The notes under the pieces were generated by a model. It searched no databases. It saw nothing but the letters and a program-made list of their open reading frames with translations, and had not been told where the DNA came from. Shown in pieces: positions 13,878 to 25,707 of a DNA stretch of 43,469 bases. A program made the position numbers and the translations under genes. The stretch covers positions 1,323,276 to 1,366,744 of the forward strand of contig BFEA01000413.1 of the NCBI GenBank assembly GCA_003427395.1. Reading direction: 5' to 3'. Position 1 is the first letter of the stretch, and every line of letters begins with the position of its first letter. Source of the DNA: Chara braunii. Lineage: Eukaryota > Streptophyta > Charophyceae > Charales > Characeae.

Positions 13878-16160
13878 CTCTTGGCTCAGAATAGGAAGGA
13901 TAAGGTTAAGGTCATTGCCAACAATCACAAGGCCGAGGTGAACAAGTTCACACCTTCAACTTCGTTGCTCCTATGCACGCCAATTCGTATCGTTTCCTTG
14001 CCTCTATCTCTGAGGGTGAGATGAAGAAGTGTAGGGAGAAGGCTTTCACGGAGAACACCGATCTGTTNAGAGGCGATCACCCCTTGACACCGGATAACAT
14101 GAATCTCCTAGTTGTGGGCGAATTCGATCCAACCAAGTGTCTTGCTTCACCATCTGCGCTGGCTATTAGGGGCTTTATTGGGCCTAGGGTACAGAGTCCG
14201 TTGAATGAGCTCAAACACATCTGGAACGTCGGGCGCCCGTTTCTCAAGTGCCAATGTATTTCCCAAAAAAAGGGCGACTGCGGTAAGAATATCACGTGGT
14301 TTGACCACGTGTTTTGGTACCTGCTCTCGGATCTCCAGTTTCTGTTCCAGGAGGCGCCGACTCTGAGGGCACTCGCGAGGGCCTTCAGGACCCTTGCAAG
14401 ATCCGCTTGGCGTGCCCCCGTGCTCGCGTCGGTGGCGTTTTCGCACATGAGGGAGATCATGGTGACCATGGCGTGCACCGTGATCAAGGACCAGACNAGG
14501 ATCCCGCTGAACATCATGGATGACCCGGCCATCATGTTACACAAGTTTCCGAAGACCATGGCCAAGCTCATGCTGCCGTCTAGGTACATCCGCTCTGTTG
14601 GGAGAAAGAGGAAGGAAAGGATGTNTTCCCCTTCCTCCTCAACCTCGAGGAGACCCAGGCAAGCGCTCTAGTCCATACTCCANTTCTTCATGGGGAAAGC
14701 GACACAGTTGAAGGATTCGTCTTCGTTACAGCTGCAGTCTGATCCCCTGGGGTCTGACTCCCCTCCTGGCTCCACGGTTACCACATTGGCAGATGGTGGA
14801 TCCTCAGCTTCCAACAAGGCGAAACAGAAGACCTCTCCTGCTTCTGCTGGGTGGGCGCGATGAGTATGCGTCGCTATGGCTGGACAATGTTAATAAGCAT
14901 GTGTGCTTGTGGGTGTTATGTACAGGGAGAGGGTGGAGTCATGTCTCGTGACCCCGCGGGCAGGAATAAGTGGTGCAAGAACGATTCGGAGGATCGTGGT
15001 TCCTTCTTCGTGCATGTTAAATACACCAGCCGCATCATGGAGAATGTTGGATTCAGAGTTATCCTTGAGGAAGTGGTGGATCTTTTCTTCCCCCAGACTG
15101 CTAAAGACTTGTTGTCCACTATGGTCATTGGTTAGTCTTATTTGTGCTCACTTGAATCTGTGTTATACAGACCAGTCCGTGTGTTTTCAGACTTTTCTCT
15201 GGATGAATGGCTGGACAGTTGTTCCAAACGCCCGTCGTGCTTTTGTGATACCGCTCGCTTTCGCCTGTTTTTTCATGGTTGCACTAACGACTTCCCCCAG
15301 CCTTTTGCTTCCCGGTCATCCCACGTTCTTTCCCTGGACCCTGGGATTGCTTCCCTATCTAAGCTTGCCAATCTGCTTAGGATGGGTCTCAACCATATCC
15401 CGCTCCGCCCGAGGAACCCGGGTGTTGCCTTCCGAGAATTTCTAAATGCATGGGATTCGATATTGGGATTTTTCACGGGTAGGATGTTCATTCCGAGAGG
15501 TGTGCAGTCGAAGGCCCGTGAGCATCTTTGTGGCAGGCTTAGGACGATGTTAAAGTTTTCAGAGACCCGGAAGTACAAGGAACCGCCGTGTGTTCTAGAC
15601 CTTCCTGAGGTTCAGANCGAGATCGATTTCCTCTCAAAACGTCTATTCATCGCTGGTACCGACAAGTCACAGAACACCATCTCATTCGTATGTATTCACC
15701 TCGTGAGGAAGCTCGCGCTTGAACGCCTCTCTAGAGTGGACTTCGAATCAGTTGCGTGCTCCCCCGAGGAAATCCTGGATAATGCGTCCCGTTCCTTGCT
15801 CAGATTTCTCCCTTGGGTGTCGGTTAGCACGAAAAAGATACCATACCTAATGGCCTTGTATAAACACCACAAGCTTTCCTTCAGGTGGTTGACGAATGCT
15901 TCCTGCTCCTTTCTCACACCACTTGCTTGCCTGACTGACGCCGTGCTGAAGTGTCTCACCCCCATGGTTATGGCTCACTGTAAGGAGATTACTGATGGCT
16001 TGCGCGTTTTTCATGGTGTTGAAACGTCCATATGGTGGGCTATAGATTCGGTGCAGGACTATTGTTACAACTTACCGGCAAAGGTGTTCTCGGTGTTCTC
16101 TGCTGACATCACGCGCTGCTTCGAAACGATCCCCATCGACTCCTCTGAGGATGGGTTGGT
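13878..16160 (+). pseudogene. Second copy of the RT gene (B'), truncated
   Basis: Matches 1600-3968. An 85-bp deletion relative to copy 1 (equivalent to 1676-1760, with AC at both borders) shifts the frame near 13953, so the N-terminal part is broken. From about 14710 on, it appears identical to copy 1, including the intron candidates, the TAG at 15133-15135 and an N at 15617. The RT core starts at 15142 and reaches motif A (Asp at 16105). It then stops at an N and a CT/CA microsatellite, so motifs B and C and the thumb are missing. It cannot encode an active enzyme as assembled. Confidence 0.8.
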
Positions 16161-16161
16161 N

Positions 16162-16221
<60 letters not shown>

Positions 16222-16350
16222 GTGGCAGCGTATATTTCCATGTTCTAGCGGTAGATTCATTTGATTTTGCTCATCCTATCGATGGAAGTACCATGAGGCC
16301 AGCCGCCAGATTGGAAACTTTAGTGTTCTCTCTCCCTCTCCCTCTCTCTC

Positions 16351-16381
<31 letters not shown>

Positions 16382-16440
16382 CAACACACACACACACACA
16401 CAAAAAAAAAAAAAAAAAGCAAAAAAGCAAAAAATGAAAA
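16161..16440. repeat. Two (CT)n(CA)n microsatellites and a MITE scrap
   Basis: 16162-16217 and 16324-16420 are CT/CA compound repeats, the second ending in a 16-nt A run. Between them, 16222-16260 (ATTTCCATGTTCTAGCGG...) matches the interior motif of the MITE family found at 28256-28380 and 31075-31118. Confidence 0.85.
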
Positions 16441-16570
16441 GCTTCAGTTGCACCCCTCCCAGGGCCAGGGGAACAGCAGCTACTGCCAGCAACGGCCAAG
16501 TAAGCTATATTCTTCTATCATGTATCTCAATGACATCTTTTTGTCAGTACTCATCTATACGATCCTCTCC

Positions 16571-16812
16571 CTGGTCTATGTATAGTACGGGGGAACACCA
16601 ACCAACCCAGATCTCTCCCTAGCCCACGGGGTAGGTTGGCACCACAGCAGTGGTGCAAGAGCAAGGATGTACCAGTCCCTCATCACGGTGATGAGGGGTA
16701 GGCAGGCATTGCCTATGGGGAAATCAGTGGTGCTAGCGCCCAGCAATGGCCAGTCACTGCACCTCCTCCTAACCCCGCCCAACCGCGCCTGGTTGTCTAA
16801 TGGCCAAGATTG
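16571..16812 (+). repeat. Dispersed repeat R1, plus-strand copy
   Basis: About 240 bp running from GTCTATGTATAGTACGGGGG to GTCTAATGGCCAA. A diverged copy lies in inverted orientation at 26545-26783. It adjoins a tRNA-like head on the opposite strand, so it may be the body of a SINE. It has no coding content. Confidence 0.75.
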
Positions 16813-16894
16813 TCGCTGCATAGCAACCAACAAACATCAGCCAAGGTCCTGCCAATGCTGGCTTGGGGGACCAGCTGGTAGAGCACCAAGCATG

Positions 16895-16972
16895 CCCAGG
16901 CACGTATGGGGATTGAACCCATGACCTCCTGAATGCAACTTCTGTGCCTTACAAACTGAGCTAGGCCCGCAG
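16895..16972 (-). repeat. tRNA-derived SINE head
   Basis: Read on the minus strand, A box TAGCTCAGTTTG (16952-16963) is followed by a perfect B box GGTTCAATCCC (16909-16919) with tRNA-like spacing. The acceptor ends do not pair, so this is a tRNA-related pol III promoter of a SINE rather than a working tRNA gene. A D-arm-like CAGCTGGTAGAGCACC on the plus strand lies next to it (16872-16887). Confidence 0.7.
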
Positions 16973-17308
16973 GCCCTAGCGGGGGGTTTACTCTTTCTTT
17001 GGAATGTTTTCCAACGTGGCCACACCACGGCCGTGGATTCCCCGATTGGGTGGTGTGAAGTTACGCGTACTTGAAAGCAAGTCTAAACCTCCGCTAATGA
17101 CACTTAGCCCCGGGAACGATACGACCGTTCGTTCGATTGCTCGATCCTTCGACCTTGTCCGAAAGTTGACTCAGCGGTGCATTTGCAGCCGTCAGATTGG
17201 CGTGTCTTGTCGATGCTGGTCTTTTTTCTGCAGCCGTGATATTGGTTTGTCTTTTCGGAAATTTCTAGCTGCAATCGTCGTGGGTATTCAGACGACATCG
17301 GTTGGCGG

Positions 17309-17418
17309 GCTGTTGTCGCCACCTCTCGAAAATGTCAAAAAGACAAAAATGTAGCGGCCGCATCTGGCTACGTTCTAGCAGGAAGTTCATTCTCATTTTG
17401 CACATTTCGAGAGTGCCA
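17309..17418. mobile_element. Tourist-like MITE, degraded copy
   Basis: The left end GTCGCCACCTCTCGAAAATG and right end GCACATTTCGAGAGTGCCACA are decayed forms of the TIR seen at 28729-28850. The interior (AAGACAAAAATG...TTCTAGCAGGAAGTTCATTCTC) matches that element. No target duplication is left. Confidence 0.7.
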
Positions 17419-17919
17419 CATAGACTACGTAGTGATGCGGACTACCAAGAAATATGAAATAGATGAGACAAAAATATGGCTTACCCCTACCACGTGCTTG
17501 CCTCCACGCTGCGCTTCTCCCCTCCGTTCCCGCGCACCTGAATACACCCCGGAAACGCGCGGACTTGTCCCATGTCCCCTCCCTCCTCCCTCCTCCCTCC
17601 CCCTCCTCCCTCCGCGGGCTCGGTCCCACCTGCGCCTTTCCGTTGTACGAGGCTGCCACGAAGCGACTAGCGGGCGTCTAGGGACCATCGACTCTGTCAA
17701 TCCATTCCATGGTCCATAGGCACCCGCCATTCTCTTCCTTGTAGGTGAAATTGAGAGAAGAACAAAAAAAAAAAAAAAAAAAAAAAAACCAAAAAAAAAA
17801 GAGAGAAGAACATAGCTTTGAAAAAATAAAAAAATAAAAAAATAAAAAATTGCGCAGGTGGGACCGATCCCTGGGGGAAAAACCGTCCTGTACACACCAT
17901 TCACACCTGCATGGTCCAG
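17419..17919 (+). promoter_or_regulatory. Upstream region of the transporter gene
   Basis: Contains CCT-rich and poly-A tracts (17762-17800). It also has a perfect 14-bp inverted pair, GGTCCCACCTGCGC at 17622-17635 and its complement at 17852-17865, the second about 55 bp before the TATA box. The pair could be transposon ends or binding sites. The region is otherwise unremarkable. Confidence 0.4.
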
Positions 17920-17928
17920 TATATATAA
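17920..17928 (+). promoter_or_regulatory. TATA box of the transporter gene
   Basis: TATATATAA in the context CCAGTATATATAAACGG, a canonical plant-type TATA box 430 bp before the chosen ATG. Transcription would start near 17950-17960, giving a 5' leader of about 400 nt. Confidence 0.6.
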
Positions 17929-18357
17929 ACGGTCATTACGGGAAGTATTAATCCGTCAACAGCAGCGACGCAGCTTAGAGTGCCTGATCAGTAGCAACGG
18001 CGGGTTTGTGAACGGTGAACGCGCAGGGTAGAGAATTGATCCTCGATTACCTGGCTTTGGCTTTGGCTTCGTCTTCGTCTTCGTGTTCGTCAAGTTCTAT
18101 TTTGTATCTCGAGTTTGTGAAGTCGTGTGCTGCCATCTTCTTTCCAGACAAGCGAGCAGCATCTGCCTCGGTATGCCGTGGAGAAGCTGCTAATATTCTC
18201 TAGACCGGCTTTGTTGTCGAGTTGTCGTTGCTTTCTGCGTTCGGTTAGTTTGTGTTTCCCCTCTTCGATAAATTTCTCGTGCTGGTCTGTGCTGCGAGTT
18301 CATATCCAGTTCCGTAGAGCGAGTGTGAGGGTGGAACTTACATTTTTTTTGACTGAG

Positions 18358-19038
18358 ATGGCGCCTCGTAGCTCACCAGACGGCGATCTGGAGACGGCGA
18401 GTGCATATGCCAGGGAGGAGAAGGCAGTGAAGATGCAGCCGGTTGAGACGGTCCTTAAGATTGCCAATCCGGGCCCTCTGGGCCTGACTGCCTTTGCTGT
18501 TACGACCTTCACTTTGTCTATGTTCAATGCTGGTATCTTGCCTAGATCCGTCGAGAAGGTCGCTGTTCCGCTGGGTTATTTTTATGGAGGGTCTGTGCAG
18601 CTGCTCGCAGGACTTGCTGAGATATTCGGTCGGAATACCTTCGGCGCCACCGCGTTCTGCTCTTATGGCGCATTTTGGATTGCTTTTGGCTATTATGTGA
18701 TGGCGATAGTTCCGAGCTTCGATGGGCCGGAAAAGGAGAAGGTTCATATTGCCACAGGGGTGTTCTTGTTCACCTACACGGTGTTCACGACGTACATGGC
18801 CATCGCATCAATAAGGACGTTCCGCGCGCTCACTGCCGTCTTCGTGTGCTTGGCTCTCACTTTCTTCTTCCTCACGATCGGCGAATGGGGAGAATCGGAC
18901 GGCGCGAAGAAGACCGGCGGTTACTTCGGGATCATCACGTCCCTTTTGGCTTGGTACTGTTCCTTCGGCCTTGTCCTTCTAGACACCTGGAGGTATGAGG
19001 TTATCCCACTTGTTTTTTACAAACACAGGACCGAGTAG
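18358..19038 (+). CDS. Acetate/succinate transporter, GPR1/FUN34/YaaH (AceTr) family
   Basis: A 226-residue membrane protein of the family that moves acetate or succinate with protons (E. coli SatP, yeast Ato1/Ady2, Chlamydomonas GFY proteins). The signature NPGPLGL lies at residues 37-43. The second family block YGGSVQLLAGLAEIFGRN at 76-93 runs into TFGATAFCSYGAFW. Six hydrophobic segments are visible at roughly 41-60, 70-89, 98-118, 131-150, 155-174 and 189-209. The N-terminal 35 residues are hydrophilic and presumably cytosolic. The frame is open upstream to 18127, but the ATG at 18358 starts at a typical N-terminus and the upstream part is unlike protein. The gene has no intron in its coding part. 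The family is known in algae and fungi and, as far as I know, not in seed plants. It could sit in the plasma membrane or, as in Chlamydomonas, in microbodies. Confidence 0.93.
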   Translation: MAPRSSPDGDLETASAYAREEKAVKMQPVETVLKIANPGPLGLTAFAVTTFTLSMFNAGILPRSVEKVAVPLGYFYGGSVQLLAGLAEIFGRNTFGATAFCSYGAFWIAFGYYVMAIVPSFDGPEKEKVHIATGVFLFTYTVFTTYMAIASIRTFRALTAVFVCLALTFFFLTIGEWGESDGAKKTGGYFGIITSLLAWYCSFGLVLLDTWRYEVIPLVFYKHRTE

Positions 19039-19740
19039 CGCGTCAATCGGTCGCGAAGTTTCTGCATCGCCAGCTCAAGATCCGGCGGTACGGCGCTTCT
19101 TCGTCCACGCATTTTTTATTGTCGTTCTTTTCTGTGTGTGTGTGGGTGTGTATGTTCGTGGGTGTGTGTGTGTGGGTGTGGGTGGGTGTCCTGGCCCGTT
19201 GTGAATATGGGGAGTGTCCTGTGGAGTGCTTAATCGTTCAGCGGGAACGATGGCGCTGGTCTGCAGTTCGTTTCATTGTGAAATTAACATTTCACAACGT
19301 CTGTTCTGAGATTTATCTGTCTGCAGAGCCACGCCTTTCTGTTGTCTCTCGTTGTGCCACTTTTGTCCCGAGTTTATCTGTCTGCAGAGCCACGCCTTTG
19401 TTTGCTGTCTCTCGTTGTGCCACTTTTGTCCAGAGTTGTTACGAGCCGTCTTGAGGTCGTGAATTTACGGGAAGGCGGAGTGGCTTGTAATCGGGATTTT
19501 GGATTTGGGTTTGTGGGCGTGGAAAGCAGGCAGTAATGTAGATCTGATCGATGGGACAACAAGAATTGAAGTGTGCTCCCTCCGAACAGTGCGTGCAAGT
19601 GACGTGACATGGTCGTTGAACGCGCACGTCTCAAGCAGGCGGCGGGCGTATACAATGACATACCCGCAGAGTAGATCTGATCGAGTGATGAAATGGCCTA
19701 ACGGTTTAGGAAATAACGGTTAAGGTGTCCTAACGGTTAA
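19039..19740. other. Downstream region of the transporter, with a duplicated 62-bp segment
   Basis: Probable 3' UTR and flank. TG-rich tract at 19134-19190. Two near-identical segments, 19309-19370 and 19371-19437 (TTTATCTGTCTGCAGAGCC...), form a tandem duplication. I see no clear polyadenylation signal. Confidence 0.5.
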
Positions 19741-21550
19741 AATATTTTTTTTGGATTAGAATAAAATTTTCCTGGTTCTGATTTCATATTTGTGCTGAAA
19801 TATTTTATACGGCGGTGTTAGCGTAGATTAGATTAAGCTTCGAGTTTCGTAATGGGTAGAGAGCAGGTTTTTAACTGATAGAGGAGGCGCCGAGTTTGCT
19901 AACGGTTTGAGAGCAATCTTAATGGATCGGAAGTCGGCTCTTGAGCGATTGACAGCAGGTTTTGTAATGGATTTCCTAACGCTTGGAGACCAGGTTCGTA
20001 ATGGATCGGAAGCCGACTCTCGACGGATTGAGAGCAGGTTTTGTAATGGATGGAATGAAGGTTGTTAATGTATTGAAAAGTTTTTGCCAGAACTGGAAGA
20101 GGTTTTTAATGGACTGAAAGAAGGTTTTTGTCGGAGCCTGCATCGGGTTGATGACCCCATAGCCTCAGTGCCAAGGTACGTGTTTCTATTAGAGGCAACA
20201 GCTAATGTTGCCCGGTGAACGCTCTGCTCATTTCTAAGGGATGAAAGAGGGTTCTTAACGAATTGAAGGCTCCTGCATGAGCCTGCATCTGGTTGACGAC
20301 CACATAGCCTCAGTGTCGAGGTACGTGTTTCTATGAGAGGCAATCTAGTATATTTCCGGGTGAACGCTGGTCATTTCCAAGTGCTGTTCTTGTGATAGGT
20401 TAGCAAGTCCTGACGAGCATATGTGATCGTCGGTTTCTGCGGCGGAATGTGCAAAGCACGAGTGGACACGTCGACAGTCAGATAGCGATGTTTAAGCATC
20501 TCGCCGGCGAAGATTAGATTTGACAAATTACCGAAGATTAGATAGAAGAACGCATAGATGGTTAATTATCGTGTAGGAGGATTGAAATGGTGAGGAATTT
20601 CAAAGAGGAGATTGGCTAGTTACTTGTTGCGTTCGTTTGGCGGCTTTTGGCCAGCTTATGCGGGAGGTGGGGAATAACGCTGCACTGGTGTTATTTTTTA
20701 GCCTCGACGGTTGTCGAAAACGTTGTTGTGCATTACAGCGGACGAATGATTTGTTCGGTCGTTTATGCGAACATTATTCTTTTACAGTCATGGCAGATGC
20801 ATTTGAGCTGGCGAATGATTTGTTTGTGTCGATCCATGCGATTTGGGCGTGAATCGTAGCAGATGTACTTCTGACATGGTCGTTTCTTTTTTTCTGTTCC
20901 CCAAGTTGCTTTCTTAAATTTACTGATTGTTCAATTGAAAGGCGGATGTCTTTGTTCAAGTCGGGCAGTTGAAGAGGTGGAGCGGGAGATCGTTCGAATT
21001 GGATATGTCTTGACTCTTAAGCAATGGTGGTGTTCTCTACAATTACGAGAGAGGGTCATTTCTATTGTCCATAGGGTGTCGGACGACTCAGCTGAGATGC
21101 GTGAGGACATACGAGAGAATCATGCATTGACATGCGTGCTTATCGCGTTCATGGGAACTCCATGCCTCAGCTGAGATGGCGCGTTGTTCTAAACTCGCTC
21201 ACACGTATTATACGACGAAGTTATTGTCGAAAATTGTTTTGAGCTTCGCTGCCCGCATTTCTGAGGAGAGTAGAATATCGTATCATATGGTGAGAAGCAA
21301 CGGCCCAATTGTTTGGCTGTTTGCTGGTACAAAGGAGATTCAGGTGATAGGATTTGAGGGCTACAAATTGTCGACCGTTGGTGTTGACTGGCGTAGATCT
21401 AAATGAGACGAGGGTCTTCATTGTTGCCCACTGATGTTTCTGTTATAGACCTTCTGTCTATCGCTGGCGGGTTATCTTTGATTGCAATTAGAAGATGGCT
21501 ACAACTGTCGTCTATTGAAACCTTGGTTCGAGACCATCTCTTTCGCCGGC
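19741..21550. other. Intergenic region with short diverged repeats
   Basis: No gene recognised. Direct repeats 20134-20238 and 20279-20381 (GAGCCTGCATC..GGTTGA..ACC..ATAGCCTCAGTG) are about 80-85 percent alike. The stretch 19850-20100 has imperfect repeats of GAGCAGGTTTTGTAATGGATCGGAAG. Confidence 0.5.
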
Positions 21551-21552
21551 TG

Positions 21553-21553
<1 letters not shown>

Positions 21554-21621
<68 letters not shown>

Positions 21622-21622
21622 G

Positions 21623-21689
<67 letters not shown>

Positions 21690-21736
21690 GTACTCATCGC
21701 CCCCTAACTCTCTCTTTTCTGTGGGGCTTTTTCTTG

Positions 21737-21788
<52 letters not shown>

Positions 21789-22012
21789 CGTACTCGTCGC
21801 CCACTATCTCTTCTGTGGGGCTTTTTCTTGTCTGTCGGTCGGTCTTCTCCCTCCCTCTCTCTCTGTGTATGTTGTTGTAGCCTGTCCATGTGCCTCCCTC
21901 TGTGAGCGTTTGTCTAGCTGTCGGTTGTCTTTCTTCTCTCTCTGTGGCTGCTTGTCTTTCTTCTCTCTCTGTGGCTGCTTGTCTTTCTCCCTCTGTTTTT
22001 TGTCTTTCTCTT
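21554..22012. repeat. (CT)n microsatellite cluster
   Basis: Three long CT tracts (21554-21619, 21627-21687, 21741-21786) separated by TGCGTAC- and TACTCGTCGCCC-type spacers, then a duplicated TTTCTTCTCTCTCTGTGGCTGCTTG motif. The long open frames here are Ser/Leu artefacts of the repeat. Confidence 0.95.
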
Positions 22013-25000
22013 CCTTTCTCATGCTCGTTATGTCGCTTGCTAAGGTCAGTTTGTCTGGAATGTTGAGGTACGCAATTCGTCGCTCTATGATATTAATAGG
22101 ACAGATCGGGTTTATGGGTTGTCTTTTGTCCTGTTGTGCAATGTAAACTGGAGTGAGTGTTGAGTGTTTGTTCGAAGAAGAAACGATTAACAGACGGGAG
22201 GGCAGTGTCCATCTTTTTCTCTCACGTGTGCAGTGTATGAGTATCAATGCTGAATGATCTGGGTCTGTTGTCTCTCTGTCTCTCTTGTGGACTACTAGTA
22301 GGCGCGTTGCCTGTGACTGTCCATGGGTTACAGCCGATCTGTTTCAGACTGACGGAGGGCAATTTATGGGGGCAAACGGTTAGCATGTGTCTGGGGTTGA
22401 ATTTGGTGTCACAGCTACATGTCCCTTGTTTGTATTCTTACTTCCCTCAGGCTGGCTATTCCACTCAATTTTTCATGTCGTTTGGCATTTAAATGCACTG
22501 CAGCGGAGCCAGTACACGCACGTACAGAGCCGTGCACAAACGTGTTGATGAGGCTAGGAGGGGCTGAGCTTGTTGAGTGAGTTTTGCGGCTATGACGAAC
22601 TAGTTTCTCAGACTCTAAACCGTTGTTTGTAGGGGAGTTTTTAGGCAGTTCAGGACTGCAGGGTGGTGTGAATGAAGTCGACCACAGTCGTCCGACTTGT
22701 GCCCTCATTTGGTGGCTTTGAGCAAGCCGGCCAGTCCATGAGTCAAATGTGTCGCGATATTGTCGATGTGCGGCATCTGAGAGTCGAATGCATCCCGATA
22801 CTGTCCATGTGCAACATCTGACAAATCGCTTTATTCAGCGACACTGGATGTCATCGCCGCCTGTCCTGTCATAGCCGCCTGTCCATCAAGTTGTACTCAG
22901 CACGCACGCACACACACACACACACACACACAGAGGGAGTCATCGTTTGTTGTTATGCTGCACTTGTCACGCGTGTGTCCGCTCGGTAGTCCCGTACATT
23001 ATAACCGCAGTCGTTTGGATGCGGATGTGGCGGTGATGCATCAACTGCTTCTCAGTAGTGCTCACTGCTCAGGACTTGTTTCAGAGGCGAGGTTTCTGGT
23101 GTTTTGTTTATTCTAGTGTACTTTCGATGTAGGCGTAAAGCCTGTAAACGGACGTGCTTTCTCAGCATTTTTCGTCTCTTTTTTCTGCTTCACGTATATA
23201 GCAATTGACGCTTTCGGTGTCCACCGTCGGCAATAACTAAGGTGGTTGGTCAGGAGGTCCACTCGTATTCAGATGTTCAGACTCGAATTCTAGATTGACC
23301 CATTTTAAGTATGGAGCACAAAAGAGCATATGATGGATGGTGGTGTTGCAATAAAGATGGACGTACACTTAGCAAGAAAGGTAGTAGGCAGTGTGGGTCC
23401 AGAATATCTCTCTGTACGGCACACATGGTCGTATCCAAATGTTTTATCGCTAATTGAAGGTGGCATTAATCCGGAGTTTTACGAGGTAGTGATTATTGTT
23501 TCTTATGTTTCTTTTCTGAGCAGAATTTCTTGAGCTTAAGTTTCTCATATTTTCTATTTGACCTGTTGTGGACGTGTGCAAACTCTCTGAGCAGCTGCGA
23601 ATCGAACGTAGCAGTGATTTAATTACTGTGGTAACTCTCTGAGCAGCTGCGAATCGAACGTAGCAGTGATTTAATTTGATAGGCAATCTGGTACTGTAAC
23701 AGCACGAAGCCAACGACGCGATATGCAGAATGTGTTTTCCAAATGGGAAGGGAAACGGGCATAGGAGGTAATCAGTGTCTATTTGACTTGAAAACCGTGA
23801 ACAGAGAGCTTTACGCTGGAAACCGAGTAGAACGAAGTATGGGCTGCAAACTAGAACAGTTGAAAACGTGGGTAAGAGGGGAGGGAATGGCTCGACCCGT
23901 AGGCACGGATCGTGAAGCTAAACACGCTTGTCCTTAGGACTCCTTACCCCAATCACTTTCAGTGATGAGCTTTGAAACACAGAAACTAGAGCTTTATATC
24001 CGTACGTTGGCGTGTCAAATTTGTTTGGCAATGTGCAGTGTGTGATCCCCCTGTCATTGTTTCTTATCGTGTTTTTCAAATGATACCCTCGTTCGGCAAC
24101 ATTGGGAACATATGCCTGGCAGGGGCTTGGGGGGGCAATACCCCTACAGCGTATCCCCCGAAAGTAAGGCCCATAATCATGAGCGTATACAAACGCTGTC
24201 CCGGTCCAAATGCATTCATAACGCTGAGGAATTGTGCTCTGCGGAGGAACGCAAGCAGGTCCTCGTCAGCTCATAACAGCAGGAGGCGTCGTCTCTCACG
24301 ACCCTGTCGATGACGCTGGCCTGATTTCGTTTTGTTTCTTTTCCCCGGAAGCGGAATAGGTCCGAACCGCACTCTGCTATGGTGCAATACAGACAGAGGC
24401 AACGCTGGAGGGGTCGAGCAAGCAAGCTTACCCGTATGACCCCTCCATCATAGCCCAGAAAAATTAATTTAATATCGTTGTTGTCCGATGGACCACGGAT
24501 TAGATATGAAACTGGTCAGAACAGATACTACACTTCATCTATTTTTAACCAAAAGGCCGAGAAAGGTATCTGGCCTGATTTTTGCGCTAAGGATTAAATT
24601 ACTTCCACCGCCAGAGCCGAGATTGATCTGTCTGCTGAACGAACAGCTGCTGTCCATCCTCACACGGTTGGGAGGAGAGGGTGACAGATCTCTTGGCCCA
24701 CAACCCATTCATGATGCGTATTGGCCCGCCGCCCGGGGTTGGGTAATGCCCGCAGTCCGCGTATATAGGGGACAAAGCAGAACTAGTTTGAAAAACGTTG
24801 CTTCTGTGGCAAAGGCATGGACATGACACATTTTTGCATTCACCGGTGGGAGACGAAGTGATGACGGAGAAATTAAGTTTATCAATGTGTCGGCGGAGGG
24901 ATAAAACATTTTTTGCGCCGTTCGAATGGAGTCATCGAATGGGGAGCTATACCGCTGGAGGCTGCCTTATCGCCTTCAGTGGTTTACTATGATCCCTGAT

Positions 25001-25700
25001 TGGATTTTTCAAGAATAGGATGGAGGAGGTAGAAGATCGTGGGTTAGAGTCGTCTGCCTCACGTACACGTCGTGTGTGTACCCAGCCTTTACGTCTTGAG
25101 ATAAGCCATTGACTTCTCCGGCCAGCATAAGGGGAGCCTTATTTAGCACCGTTGGGCGGCATTGGCTCCCCCATGAACACTGGCGTCATCATAATTGAGC
25201 TCCTCCTTATGGAGGTCCGATCATGCTCGTATCACATCCAGAAGCGCTATACCAATCCATGGAAGAAACAGATGATGAATAAAAACCGCACCTCTGATGC
25301 AGGCTGGGAGGGGGAACCTTGGAGGCGCAGCGACAGGCCTTGTCGTTCGGCATTGGCAGTGGCAGCGGCAGTGGTTCTCCCGTTGGCGTACCCCTGCTCA
25401 TTTCGACGGGGAGAGGGGGGAAGGGGGAGGGGGGAGTATACTTTTGCTCTCGCACCGAGACGGTGATAGCACGAGACGGTGATACTAACTGATAGGGGGT
25501 GCGCTAGGGGTTTTGACCCCAGGATGGGATGATAGCTAGCCTCATCTTCTCAGGACAACCGTGGCTGACCACTTCCGGTTTCACCGTGGAGACTGCCCTC
25601 GACAACACCCTGGACTTTTATTAGTAAAAACACACAAAAATAAATAAAATTAAACTAAAATTGAAAAAAGACGGTGATACGAAGTTTTCATGCCAACCCC
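22013..25700. other. Intergenic region, no recognised gene
   Basis: Open frames are short and unlike protein. A CA tract lies at 22903-22932. A perfect 44-bp tandem duplication (AACTCTCTGAGCAGCTGCGA...) occupies 23581-23624 and 23633-23676. Nothing else stands out. Confidence 0.5.
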
Positions 25701-25707
25701 CCCCAAA

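Noticed and set aside
12690-14024. Long open frames on both strands across the gap
   Set aside because: They consist almost wholly of unknown bases (12881-13877).
18127-18357. Upstream extension of the transporter to an ATG at 18127
   Set aside because: The extra 77 residues are unlike the family N-terminus and lie in what looks like the 5' leader.
21403-22247. Long open frames in the CT-rich region
   Set aside because: Ser-Leu or Arg-Glu alternation produced by the CT microsatellite.
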